From CAZESH01 sp964514665 (GTDB lineage Bacteria; Bacillota; Bacilli; Paenibacillales; KCTC-25726), in the NCBI GenBank assembly GCA_964514665.1, contig CAZESH010000014.1, forward strand, positions 1-30,931: DNA of 30,931 nucleotides, in the 5' to 3' direction. The translations under genes and the position numbers were made by a program. Below are positions 16,869-24,036 of the stretch, piece after piece; position 1 is the stretch's first letter, and each line of letters begins with the position of its first letter. The notes under the pieces were generated by a model. It did not search any database and had not been told where the DNA came from. It saw only the letters and a list, made by a program, of their open reading frames with translations.

Positions 16869-17276
16869 ATGAGCAATGAAATCCGCCGAAACATGGCTCT
16901 TTTTCCAATCGGCATTGTGATGAAGCTGACGGATCTTACGGCCAGACAAATCCGTTATTATGAGCAGCAAGGTTTAATTTTTCCAGCCCGAACCGATGGG
17001 AATCAGCGGCTGTTTTCATTTAACGATGTGGAACGTCTGTTGGAAATCAAGAGCCTGATCGAAAAGGGCGTCAACATTGCAGGCATCAAGCAAATGCTGA
17101 AGCCCGTCGATCTCGAATCCGAGGATGCGACGATCATCAACGATCAGACGCAGGCCAAACGAAAGGAAATGACCGAGTCCCAGCTGCATAAATTTTTAAA
17201 GCAGCAGCTGATGACGGGAAAGCGTCCCGGCCAAGTTTCTTTGATTCAGGGCGAACTATCCCGATTTTTAAAATAA
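16869..17276 (+). CDS. glnR: Nitrogen regulator GlnR (MerR family)
   Basis: MerR-type repressor of 135 residues. The N-terminus (IRRNMALFPIGIVMKLTDLT) and winged helix (ARQIRYYEQQGLIFPARTDGNQRLFSF) closely follow Bacillus GlnR. The C-terminal tail of about 65 residues carries the region that, in Bacillus, senses feedback-inhibited glutamine synthetase. It represses glnRA under nitrogen excess. ATG 16869 is chosen because GGAAGG lies 9 bases upstream and the product then begins like GlnR (MS-x-x-IRR); upstream in-frame TTG 16860 and ATG 16863 sit on top of the site. glnA follows 28 bases later. Confidence 0.95.
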   Translation: MSNEIRRNMALFPIGIVMKLTDLTARQIRYYEQQGLIFPARTDGNQRLFSFNDVERLLEIKSLIEKGVNIAGIKQMLKPVDLESEDATIINDQTQAKRKEMTESQLHKFLKQQLMTGKRPGQVSLIQGELSRFLK

Positions 17277-17304
17277 TTCTTGATTATTTACAGGAGGGAA
17301 TAGC

Positions 17305-18633
17305 GTGGGTTATACCAAAGAAGACATTTTGCGAATAGCCAAGGAACAGAATGTAAGATTTATCCGCCTGCAGTTTACCGACTTGTTGGGAACGATCAAA
17401 AATGTGGAAATTCCCGTCAGCCAATTGGAAAAAGCGCTCGACAACAAAATGATGTTTGACGGTTCGTCGATCGAAGGCTACGTCCGCATCGAGGAATCCG
17501 ATATGTATCTTTATCCCGATCTGGAAACTTGGGTGGTATTCCCTTGGGTTACCGAGGATCGAGTAGCCAGGCTGATCTGCGACGTGTATATGCCTGACGG
17601 CACCCCGTTCGCCGGAGATCCGCGCGGAATTTTGAAGCGCAATCTCGAGCTCGCGGGCAAGATGGGCTTTACCGCGATGAATGTCGGACCGGAGCCCGAG
17701 TTTTTCCTTTTTCTTACCGACGAAAAGGGCAATCCTACTTTGGAATTGAACGACCAGGGCGGATATTTTGACTTGGCGCCAACCGATCTCGGCGAGAACT
17801 GCCGTCGCGACATCGTGCTGACGCTGGAGCAAATGGGTTTTGAAATTGAGGCTTCTCATCATGAGGTCGCCCCGGGTCAGCATGAAATCGATTTTAAATA
17901 TGCAAACGCGGTTAAAGCTGCGGATCAAATTCAAACCTTCAAGCTGGTGGTCAAGACCGTTGCCAGAAAACACGGCTTGCATGCTACTTTCATGCCAAAG
18001 CCGCTCTTCGGCGTCAACGGATCCGGCATGCACTGCCACCAATCGTTGTTCCAAGGAAATGAAAATGCCTTTTACGATGAGAGCGACAAACTCGGATTGA
18101 GCGACGTTGCCCGCAACTATATGGCCGGATCATTAAAGCACGCCCGTGCTTTTGCCGCCATTACGAATCCGACAGTCAATTCCTATAAGCGTCTCGTTCC
18201 CGGATATGAAGCTCCATGCTATGTAGCTTGGTCGGCGAGCAACCGTTCACCGATGATCCGCATCCCGGCTTCGCGCGGACTCAGCACACGCATCGAGCTG
18301 CGCAATCCGGATCCTGCGGCCAATCCTTATCTGGCTTTGGCGGTCATGCTCAGAGCAGGCTTGGACGGCATTGAAAACAATTTGTCGATTCCGTCGCCGA
18401 CCGATCGCAATATCTACATCATGAGCGATGAGGAAAGAATCGAGTTTGGCATTCCGAGCCTTCCGTCCTCATTGAAGGAAGCGATCAATGAGCTGTTGAG
18501 CGACGAAGTGATCTGCGAGGCATTGGGCGAACACGCTTTGGCTCATTTCGTGGAACTTAAGGAAATCGAATGGGACATGTATCGCACGCAGGTCCACCAA
18601 TGGGAACGCGATCAGTACATCGAGCTTTATTGA
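17305..18633 (+). CDS. glnA: Glutamine synthetase, type I
   Basis: Cytoplasmic dodecameric enzyme of 442 residues that makes glutamine from glutamate, ammonia and ATP. Visible are the beta-grasp start, MFDGSSIEGYVRIEESDMYLYPD-type segments, the metal and glutamate site GPEPEFF, the ATP-site motif NGSGMHCHQSLF, and NRSPMIRIPASRG. Length and sequence place it with the feedback-inhibited GSI-alpha enzymes of Bacillus: Arg61 corresponds to the Bacillus Arg62 feedback residue, and no adenylylation motif is seen. The start is GTG with AGGAGG 7 bases upstream. It ends before a strong terminator. Confidence 0.98.
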   Translation: MGYTKEDILRIAKEQNVRFIRLQFTDLLGTIKNVEIPVSQLEKALDNKMMFDGSSIEGYVRIEESDMYLYPDLETWVVFPWVTEDRVARLICDVYMPDGTPFAGDPRGILKRNLELAGKMGFTAMNVGPEPEFFLFLTDEKGNPTLELNDQGGYFDLAPTDLGENCRRDIVLTLEQMGFEIEASHHEVAPGQHEIDFKYANAVKAADQIQTFKLVVKTVARKHGLHATFMPKPLFGVNGSGMHCHQSLFQGNENAFYDESDKLGLSDVARNYMAGSLKHARAFAAITNPTVNSYKRLVPGYEAPCYVAWSASNRSPMIRIPASRGLSTRIELRNPDPAANPYLALAVMLRAGLDGIENNLSIPSPTDRNIYIMSDEERIEFGIPSLPSSLKEAINELLSDEVICEALGEHALAHFVELKEIEWDMYRTQVHQWERDQYIELY

Positions 18634-18646
18634 TAATAAAAAAGGA

Positions 18647-18679
18647 GGCCTTGGTCCCTACGGGATCGAGGTCTTTTTT
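18647..18679 (+). terminator. Terminator after glnA
   Basis: A 12-bp stem (18647-18658 with 18662-18673, some G-T pairs) has a 3-base loop and is followed by six T residues (18674-18679). It closes the glnR-glnA unit 13 bases after the stop. Confidence 0.9.
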
Positions 18680-18725
18680 GTGTACGCAGGAAATTTATGC
18701 TTGCCCATGGCTAAAAATTTTTTAA

Positions 18726-18761
18726 ATTTGAATTTTTCAAATGGGATTCTCATATTTGAGA
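18726..18761. other. Two tandem AT-rich hairpins upstream of murT
   Basis: ATTTGAA/TTCAAAT (18726-18732 with 18736-18742) is followed by TCTCA/TGAGA (18748-18752 with 18757-18761). They sit in the AT-rich 177-base gap before murT and may be operators or transcript structure. A weak TTGAGA at 18756 could serve as a -35, but no good -10 is seen. Confidence 0.35.
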
Positions 18762-18856
18762 TTTATATTTATTTATGAATATTGCTCTGTAGAAAAATTA
18801 CTGAATGATTATTCGTATTCGCAAATCAAAATTGGCAACATCATGGAGGAAAAGCG

Positions 18857-20203
18857 ATGTTTCGGTTAATGATGATTATATTGTTGGCAAAGGGGGCTTT
18901 TTTTCTTAGCAGGCTTCGCGGATATCAAGGCACCACGATCAGCGGAACAGTTGCATTGCGTTTTTATCCAGTCATCTTAGAAAAACTTGCAGAAAATTTA
19001 AAAACCGTTATTTTTGTTACTGGAACTAACGGGAAGACGACGACTTCCAACATGTTGGCAAGTATGATGAGACAATCCGGAAATCAAGTCATTCATAATC
19101 AGGGAGGGGCCAACATGCTGAGCGGGATTACAGCTTGTATGATAAAAGCAGCAAACTTGATGGGAAAAGTTAAGACAGATTGTGCTGTTTTTGAGGTGGA
19201 TGAGGGCAGTTTGCCGGCCATTATCAAACAGGTTAAGCCGAGCCACATTGTGGTCATCAACTTTTTTCGCGATCAATTGGATCGTTACGGTGAAATTGAC
19301 GTGTTGATCAAAAAAATAATGGAGGCGATAAAACCGGTTCAAACCAAACTCATTTTGAATACCGACGATCCTCTGGTGATGCAATTTGCACATTATCTGC
19401 AAAAAGAAACGATTTTTTTCGGCGTAAAGCCGGGCAATCTTAATGTAGGAAATTTCACTGCGGGTGAATCCGTATTTTGCCCGCTTTGCGGTGAAAAGAT
19501 GGCTTATCAAGATACTTATTACTGTCAACTAGGCAATTATTGCTGTCCATGCGGGTTTTCAAGACAATTGCCGGACTATGAAGCAAAATGGATTCAATCC
19601 AAACCGTCTCTGTCATTTGAGCTCATGGATCATCGATATGACACAGCTTTAAAAGGTACATACAATATTTACAATGCTCTGGCCTCCATGACTGCGGCAT
19701 CGGTAAATGGCGTCTCCTTCAATGACATTCAAACGGCTTTATCCCAATATCAACCATCGGATGGCAGGATGGAAACCTTTTACCATTATGATTTTCCATA
19801 TATTTTAAACCTGAATAAAAATCCTTCCGGAACCAATGTCATTTTGGAAGAAATCATGTCCGACTCGACAAAGAAACAAATTCTGATTATCCTGAACAAC
19901 TATGTTGCAGACGGGGAGGACATATCCTGGTTATTGGATGTAGATTTTGAGGTGTTAAACCAAAATACGATTGAGCAGGTCATTTGCTCGGGCAGCCGCT
20001 CATCCGAACTGATGCTGCGGCTTAAGTACGCGGAAATTACTGCAAATCGGGTTCTCGAAATTCCTGATATCGATCAGGCGGTTCAATATACGCTCGCGCA
20101 TCCGCTGCCAACCTATGTCTTGCCAACCTATACCGCATTGGAAAAAGCGAAGAAAATTTTAAGCAGAGAGGCAAAGTCTAATGAGAGAGTTGATTTTGTA
20201 TAA
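18857..20203 (+). CDS. murT: Lipid II isoglutaminyl synthase, MurT subunit
   Basis: Mur-ligase-like subunit (448 residues) of the MurT-GatD complex, which amidates the alpha-carboxyl of D-Glu in the lipid II stem peptide at the inner membrane face. An N-terminal hydrophobic stretch precedes the ATP loop GTNGKTTT (56-63). A four-cysteine zinc ribbon is inserted in the middle domain (Cys208, Cys211, Cys223 and the CCPC group at 229-232). The C-terminal DUF1727 domain has LNKNPSGTN and DGEDISW (352-358), which should hold the catalytic Asp. GGAGGAAA precedes the ATG. The gene overlaps gatD by 23 bases. Its codons are more AT-rich than those of glnA or lexA, which may point to separate acquisition. 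Confidence 0.93.
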   Translation: MFRLMMIILLAKGAFFLSRLRGYQGTTISGTVALRFYPVILEKLAENLKTVIFVTGTNGKTTTSNMLASMMRQSGNQVIHNQGGANMLSGITACMIKAANLMGKVKTDCAVFEVDEGSLPAIIKQVKPSHIVVINFFRDQLDRYGEIDVLIKKIMEAIKPVQTKLILNTDDPLVMQFAHYLQKETIFFGVKPGNLNVGNFTAGESVFCPLCGEKMAYQDTYYCQLGNYCCPCGFSRQLPDYEAKWIQSKPSLSFELMDHRYDTALKGTYNIYNALASMTAASVNGVSFNDIQTALSQYQPSDGRMETFYHYDFPYILNLNKNPSGTNVILEEIMSDSTKKQILIILNNYVADGEDISWLLDVDFEVLNQNTIEQVICSGSRSSELMLRLKYAEITANRVLEIPDIDQAVQYTLAHPLPTYVLPTYTALEKAKKILSREAKSNERVDFV

Positions 20204-20918
20204 TTTTTTTCCCCAGCATTTGAATTTATATGGTGATCGAGGGAATTTGCTGGTTCTGCAAAAAAGGTGCGAATGGCGCAACATTCGGCTGCACATCAAG
20301 AATGTCACGGAAACGGCTAACTTGTCTCTTAAAGATGCGGATATGTTTTTTTGGGGAGGCGGGGGTGATCGGGAGCAGCGATTGCTTAGCGGCGAGTTGT
20401 TCGGGATTCGTCAAGAAATCAAGAGATTGATCGAGGATGGCGCCGCTGCTTTGGCGATTTGCGGAGGATATCAGCTTTTGGGGCAATATTATCAGTCACA
20501 GGACGGATTAAAAATTAAAGGAATCGAATTATTCGATTATTACACAAAAGGAGAGAAGCAGCGCTTTGTAGGCGATCTGATCATCGAATCGGGGCAGCAC
20601 GGACAAATCATTGGGTTCGAAAACCATTCCGGCAGAACCTTTCATCAAGGGAAGCCGTTTGGAAAAGTTGTGCACGGATTTGGCAATAACGGAGTCGATA
20701 AAACAGAGGGGTTTTGTTTCAAGAACGTGATCGGTACATATTTACACGGTCCTCTTCTTCCGAAAAATCCGCAAATTGCGGACCAGCTTATTTTATGGGC
20801 TTTAAACCGCAAGTTCGGAGATTCCAAGCTTATGCAGCTGGAGGAAGCTATGGAGGAACAAGCGAGAATTCAAACTTTGCAGCGATTAAAACGTTTTGTT
20901 CATTTGTCGATTCATTGA
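20181..20918 (+). CDS. gatD: Lipid II isoglutaminyl synthase, glutaminase subunit GatD
   Basis: Class I glutamine amidotransferase of the CobB/CobQ type, 245 residues. It hydrolyses glutamine and passes ammonia to MurT. The nucleophile Cys94 lies in AICGGYQ and the catalytic His189 in GTYLHGPLLPKNP; both numbers equal those recalled for Staphylococcus aureus GatD. The oxyanion-side glycine run FFWGGGGDREQ and the substrate-binding IGFENHSGRT segment are present. Overlap with murT indicates tight coupling in a two-gene operon. The operon ends at a bidirectional terminator shared with lexA. Confidence 0.94.
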   Translation: MRELILYNFFPQHLNLYGDRGNLLVLQKRCEWRNIRLHIKNVTETANLSLKDADMFFWGGGGDREQRLLSGELFGIRQEIKRLIEDGAAALAICGGYQLLGQYYQSQDGLKIKGIELFDYYTKGEKQRFVGDLIIESGQHGQIIGFENHSGRTFHQGKPFGKVVHGFGNNGVDKTEGFCFKNVIGTYLHGPLLPKNPQIADQLILWALNRKFGDSKLMQLEEAMEEQARIQTLQRLKRFVHLSIH

Positions 20919-20950
20919 ACAACTATAAATCGCATGGTGCGATAAAGATA

Positions 20951-20987
20951 AAGGCCGTATCGAAAGATTTCTTCGAAACGGCCTTTT
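20951..20987. terminator. Bidirectional terminator between gatD and lexA
   Basis: GGCCGT-a-TCGAA pairs with TTCGA-a-ACGGCC (20953-20964 with 20972-20982), with one mismatch and a small bulge. Five T follow on the plus strand, while the minus strand reads TTTATCTTT after the stem. It separates the converging gatD and lexA genes. Confidence 0.75.
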
Positions 20988-21027
20988 TGCCTTTTTTGGG
21001 ATGATGGCGTATTTTGCCGGAGCGAAT

Positions 21028-21648
21028 TTAATGCAAATCCCGGAACAACCCGATTACGCGTCCGAGAATCGTCACGTTGTTCAACAGTATCGGTTCCATC
21101 GTGGAATTTTCCGGCTGCAGGCGGAAATGATCTTTTTCCTTGTAGAAGCGTTTGACTGTCGCTTCATCCTCATCGGTCATCGCGACGACAATATCGCCGT
21201 TGTTGGCGGTTTGCTGCTGTCTGACGATTACATAGTCCCCGTCGTGGATGCCTGCTTCTATCATGCTGTCGCCTGAGATATGGAGCATGAAGACGTTGTA
21301 ATCGCCGACATAATGTCCCGGCAGCGGAAAATAATCTTCGATATTTTCCGTGGCGGTGATCGGCACGCCGGCTGTGACTTTTCCGATTAAAGGAACCCTG
21401 GCGATGGAGAGCGCATACATCGCATCGTTTTCATCCATATCCAATATTTCAATGGCTCTTGGCTTTGTCGGATCCCTGCGGATCAAGCCTTTTTTCTCCA
21501 GTCGTTCGAGATGGCCGTGGACAGTGGAGCTGGAAGCCAATCCGACCGCTTCGCCGATTTCTCTGACGGAAGGGGGGTATCCTTTTTCCCTGACTTCATT
21601 TTTGATGAACGTCAGAATCGCCTGCTGACGATTAGAAATTTTAGACAA
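21028..21648 (-). CDS. lexA: SOS repressor LexA
   Basis: SOS transcriptional repressor of 206 residues. The N-terminal winged helix contains YPPSVREIGEAVGLASSSTVHGHL. The self-cleavage site Ala93-Gly94 lies in KVTAGVPI, and the Ser128 (GDSM) and Lys166 (TVKRFY) dyad is complete, so RecA-stimulated cleavage is expected. TTG 21648 is chosen because GGGAG lies 8 bases upstream and the product begins MSKISNRQ, like Bacillus LexA (MTKLSKRQ); the ATG at 21654 and GTG at 21657 are too close to that site. It is divergent from yneA, and LexA-like boxes cover its promoter, so it is autoregulated. Confidence 0.96.
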   Translation of the reverse strand: MSKISNRQQAILTFIKNEVREKGYPPSVREIGEAVGLASSSTVHGHLERLEKKGLIRRDPTKPRAIEILDMDENDAMYALSIARVPLIGKVTAGVPITATENIEDYFPLPGHYVGDYNVFMLHISGDSMIEAGIHDGDYVIVRQQQTANNGDIVVAMTDEDEATVKRFYKEKDHFRLQPENSTMEPILLNNVTILGRVIGLFRDLH

Positions 21649-21684
21649 TCTCATCACTCCCGATTCCTAATCTTGGTTATTTGC

Positions 21685-21713
21685 AGTATAACATAGAATA
21701 GCCGTTCGTACAA
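21685..21713 (-). promoter_or_regulatory. lexA promoter
   Basis: On the minus strand TATACT (21685-21690) serves as -10, with TTGTAC (21708-21713) 17 bases upstream as a weak -35. LexA-like box 1 fills the spacer and box 2 covers the -35, so LexA binding would block it. Confidence 0.6.
21695..21708. promoter_or_regulatory. LexA box 1 (weak)
   Basis: AGAATAGCCGTTCG compares with the Bacillus consensus CGAACnnnnGTTCG. The right half is perfect and the left half has two changes. It lies inside the lexA promoter spacer. Confidence 0.45.
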
Positions 21714-21724
21714 ACATAGGTTCG
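21711..21724. promoter_or_regulatory. LexA box 2
   Basis: CAAACATAGGTTCG matches CGAACnnnnGTTCG with a single change. It overlaps the lexA -35 region. Confidence 0.75.
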
Positions 21725-21733
21725 AAAAATGAC

Positions 21734-21762
21734 TTGACACAAACGTCTGTTCGTGATAATCT
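21734..21762 (+). promoter_or_regulatory. yneA promoter
   Basis: A consensus TTGACA (21734-21739), a 17-base spacer and TAATCT (21757-21762) form the likely promoter. LexA box 3 sits in the spacer and box 4 just downstream, which fits SOS repression. Confidence 0.7.
21740..21753. promoter_or_regulatory. LexA box 3
   Basis: CAAACGTCTGTTCG matches CGAACnnnnGTTCG with a single change. It lies between the -35 and -10 of the yneA promoter, starting exactly 29 bases after box 2. Confidence 0.8.
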
Positions 21763-21768
21763 ATATTC

Positions 21769-21782
21769 AGAACATATGTTTG
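21769..21782. promoter_or_regulatory. LexA box 4
   Basis: AGAACATATGTTTG keeps the GAACATATGTT core, with one change in each outer half. It starts exactly 29 bases after box 3, just downstream of the yneA -10. Confidence 0.7.
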
Positions 21783-21793
21783 GAGTGATTCTA

Positions 21794-22210
21794 ATGATTA
21801 CATATTATAGTTATATGGAAGATAATCGCCATTTGCCGAAGGAGAAAGCGACTCGTATCCAGACGTCTTCGAACCGAAGCAAGGGCGGCCTTCAGATGAA
21901 ATTATTCCGATTCATGCTGGTCGCGGTTGTGATCAGCCTGATCTTCGCTTCCGGAGCGCTTGTCAATGCATATGCCGTAAGTGCTTCCTCCGTCTCCCAT
22001 ATCGATAAGGAGGCTTTGACATACCAGGCTGTTCAGTTCAATCCAACGGTTTTCGTTCGACAGGGTGATACGCTGTGGACGATTGCAAAGGCGCATATTT
22101 CCGAAGGAGGAAACATACGTTCTTATATCGCGAAAATCAAGAAGCTGAATCATATCGAGAACAGTATGATTTTTGAGGGACAGCGTCTTATACTCCCGGC
22201 GAACCCATAA
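21794..22210 (+). CDS. yneA: YneA-like SOS cell division suppressor with LysM domain
   Basis: Membrane-anchored protein of 138 residues. A charged N-terminal segment of 34 residues precedes a transmembrane helix (about 38-58), and a LysM domain (about 88-136, RQGDTLWTIAK ... GQRLILP) faces the wall. In Bacillus, YneA delays division during the SOS response and is quickly degraded. ATG 21794 is used because GGAGTG lies 6 bases upstream; an internal ATG at 21896 would give 104 residues, near the Bacillus length, but has a poor site. An upstream ATG at 21734 falls on the promoter and was rejected. Divergence from lexA and flanking LexA boxes support the role. Confidence 0.88.
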   Translation: MITYYSYMEDNRHLPKEKATRIQTSSNRSKGGLQMKLFRFMLVAVVISLIFASGALVNAYAVSASSVSHIDKEALTYQAVQFNPTVFVRQGDTLWTIAKAHISEGGNIRSYIAKIKKLNHIENSMIFEGQRLILPANP

Positions 22211-22226
22211 GCGGTAACTTATAAGG

Positions 22227-22246
22227 CGGGATGATTCGGTATCCCG
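22227..22246 (+). other. Hairpin after yneA
   Basis: CGGGAT/ATCCCG (22227-22232 with 22241-22246), with an 8-base loop and followed by TTAT. It has no T-run and may be an auxiliary structure before the stronger terminator 23 bases downstream. Confidence 0.35.
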
Positions 22247-22268
22247 TTATAATATAATTGCAACTTTG

Positions 22269-22297
22269 AGAGTGGAGCAATCATCCACTCTTTTTTT
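22269..22297 (+). terminator. Terminator after yneA
   Basis: AGAGTGGA (22269-22276) pairs with TCCACTCT (22284-22291) around a 7-base loop and is followed by six further T residues. Confidence 0.88.
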
Positions 22298-22334
22298 GAT
22301 TCATTTTCGCCTCTGGAATAACAGGCCTCACGGC

Positions 22335-22363
22335 TTGACATTCAGCAAACGTCATGTCAAAGT
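22335..22363 (+). promoter_or_regulatory. Candidate promoter/operator of the ynzC group
   Basis: TTGACA (22335-22340), a 17-base spacer and CAAAGT (22358-22363) lie 30 bases before ynzC. The -35 is perfect and the -10 weak. TTGACAT and ATGTCAA form a 7-bp inverted repeat around the spacer (22335-22341 with 22354-22360), a possible operator. Confidence 0.4.
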
Positions 22364-22393
22364 ATTGATGTAGCAAATAGGGAGGACATTTTC

Positions 22394-22573
22394 ATGGATA
22401 TTGATCAATTGGTTGCCAGAATCAATGAACTGGCGAGAAAACAAAAATCTGTCGGGCTTAACAGTGAGGAAAAGTCCGAGCAGCAGCGTTTGCGGAGAAC
22501 ATATATCGACGCGTTTAAAAGAAATCTCAAGTCCCAACTGGATAACATTCGCATTGTAGATAAAGAGGAGTAG
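22394..22573 (+). CDS. ynzC: DUF896 family protein (YnzC-like)
   Basis: Small cytoplasmic protein of 59 residues, helical and rich in charged residues, starting MDIDQLVARINELARKQKS and containing the family pattern LRRTYIDAFKRNLKSQLDNI. GGGAGGAC lies just upstream of the ATG. In B. subtilis ynzC belongs to the LexA-controlled yneA-yneB-ynzC operon. Here a terminator and probably a new promoter separate it from yneA, and no yneB resolvase-like gene is present. The function is unknown; two helices forming a hairpin are expected from the family. Confidence 0.9.
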   Translation: MDIDQLVARINELARKQKSVGLNSEEKSEQQRLRRTYIDAFKRNLKSQLDNIRIVDKEE

Positions 22574-22601
22574 TCATTAAGATCATCTGGGAGGACTGAC
22601 C

Positions 22602-23111
22602 ATGACGCGCAAATGGGAACGAATGGTGGCGAAAAACAGCAAGAATGTAAACAAGCAGCGGGAAAAATACGGGCGGAAGCCGGACTCGCCGAAAACTCAG
22701 GAGAAATTTAAAGGCAGGGGATGGTTGTTTCCCACCGTGCTTGCAGCTGTCGGTATCATGTATATGATCCTGTTTGCTTCAACCGCGGGTACGACGATAT
22801 ACTGGGTAACTGTCGGCAGTTATCTTTTGCTGGCCTTGATTTTCTTTTTTCGCAGGCCTTTTATCGAGGTGAAGCGCAATCAACTGACCTTCCGCCGCTG
22901 GAATGCCTTAAAATTCGCCTCTTCGGAAGACATTAAACAAATTATGCTGCAAAACGGCGCTGTAATCATTGTGCTGAAGAAGAACAAATCGAGATGGATT
23001 TTCTCTCGTCTTATTCAGCGTTATGACACAGATGCGATTGCGGAGCGTTTAAAGGAATTTGCACGCGCTCATGGCGTGGCATTGACAGACGAACGAAACT
23101 CGCTGCAATAA
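22602..23111 (+). CDS. Hypothetical membrane protein with two transmembrane helices
   Basis: I do not recognise this 169-residue protein. A basic N-terminal segment (about 1-40) is followed by a tight pair of transmembrane helices (about 42-62 and 66-88). A C-terminal part of about 80 residues has beta-strand-rich, PH-domain-like character (FIEVKRNQLTFRRW ... IIVLKKN) and ends in a helix. GGGAGG lies 7 bases before the ATG. It is 28 bases after ynzC on the same strand and probably co-transcribed. The layout resembles small bacterial-PH membrane proteins, but this is only a shape argument. Confidence 0.8.
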   Translation: MTRKWERMVAKNSKNVNKQREKYGRKPDSPKTQEKFKGRGWLFPTVLAAVGIMYMILFASTAGTTIYWVTVGSYLLLALIFFFRRPFIEVKRNQLTFRRWNALKFASSEDIKQIMLQNGAVIIVLKKNKSRWIFSRLIQRYDTDAIAERLKEFARAHGVALTDERNSLQ

Positions 23112-23202
23112 CGATTAATAACCGGATCAGCCCCCAAGCGGGCAGCTGAAATCGAAATCAATAATGACATGCATGCATCTGGGAAGAAGAGGAGCAATCG
23201 GG

Positions 23203-23988
23203 ATGAACTTGAAAGCAGTTTTATTTGACTTGGACGATACGTTATTATGGGACGATCGCAGCGTTGCCGAGGCATTTGCGGCGACCTGCCAAACGGCTTC
23301 CGCAGAGACGGGATTAGAGGCGGACAAGCTTGAGGCGGCCGTTCGCAGGGAAGCCAGAGCTTTATACGAGTCCTATGAGACATTTCCCTTTACAAAGCAG
23401 ATCGGAATCAATCCTTTTGAAGGACTGTGGGCGAACTTTACCGGCGGAAGCGATGAGCAGTTCCGCAAGCTGGAGAAGCTTGCACCGAGTTATCGGAAGG
23501 ATGCATGGACTAATGGACTAAAAATGCTGGGCGTTGATGATCAGGCACTTGCAGCACGGTTGGCGGAGCAGTTTCCGCAGGAAAGAAGAAAGCGGCCTTA
23601 CGTATACAATGAAACGTTCCGCGTGCTCGGTCAGTTGAAAGAAAACTTTGATCTGCTGCTGCTCACCAACGGAGCGCCCGATCTGCAGGAGGAAAAGATC
23701 AACGGCGTACCCGGACTCGCTTCATACTTCAAGCATATCGTGATTTCCGGCAATTTCGGTCAAGGGAAACCGTCCCCCGCCATATTCGAATATGCGATGC
23801 AGCTTTTGAATATTAAAGCGGATCAAGGCTTGATGGTCGGGGACAAGCTGACGACAGATATTTTGGGGTCATATCGGGCGGGTATGAGGAACGCATGGAT
23901 CAACCGCATCGGCAAGCCGCTTGAAGGCGAGGTTGAACCGACCTATACGATCACGGATCTCGAGCAGCTTTTGGCAATTGTTCGCTAA
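23203..23988 (+). CDS. HAD-superfamily hydrolase (phosphatase)
   Basis: Cytoplasmic phosphatase-like enzyme of 261 residues. Motif I is FDLDDT (nucleophile Asp9, acid Asp11), motif II LLLTNGAP, motif III around GQGKPSPAIF (Lys) and motif IV VGDKLTTDILG. A helical cap of the C1 type lies between motifs I and II. The fold matches the YsaA/YjjG-like group, which dephosphorylates nucleotides or small sugar phosphates; the substrate is not determinable. The start ATG has AAGAGGAG about 8 bases upstream; a longer frame from 23164 has no site. It ends at a terminator shared with the converging mtnD gene. Confidence 0.88.
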   Translation: MNLKAVLFDLDDTLLWDDRSVAEAFAATCQTASAETGLEADKLEAAVRREARALYESYETFPFTKQIGINPFEGLWANFTGGSDEQFRKLEKLAPSYRKDAWTNGLKMLGVDDQALAARLAEQFPQERRKRPYVYNETFRVLGQLKENFDLLLLTNGAPDLQEEKINGVPGLASYFKHIVISGNFGQGKPSPAIFEYAMQLLNIKADQGLMVGDKLTTDILGSYRAGMRNAWINRIGKPLEGEVEPTYTITDLEQLLAIVR

Positions 23989-23990
23989 AA

Positions 23991-24034
23991 AACAAACCCG
24001 ACGGCTTCTGTACAAGAAGCATCGGGTTTGTTTC
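23991..24034. terminator. Bidirectional terminator between the HAD and mtnD genes
   Basis: AACAAACCCGA (23991-24001) pairs with TCGGGTTTGTT (24022-24032), and an inner GCTTCT/AGAAGC stem lies within. A-rich and T-rich flanks on both sides suit termination of both converging genes. Confidence 0.88.
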
Positions 24035-24036
24035 AT

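Noticed and set aside
21734..21793. Earlier ATG for yneA
   Set aside because: It lies on the -35 hexamer of the yneA promoter and between LexA boxes, so it cannot be in the transcript.
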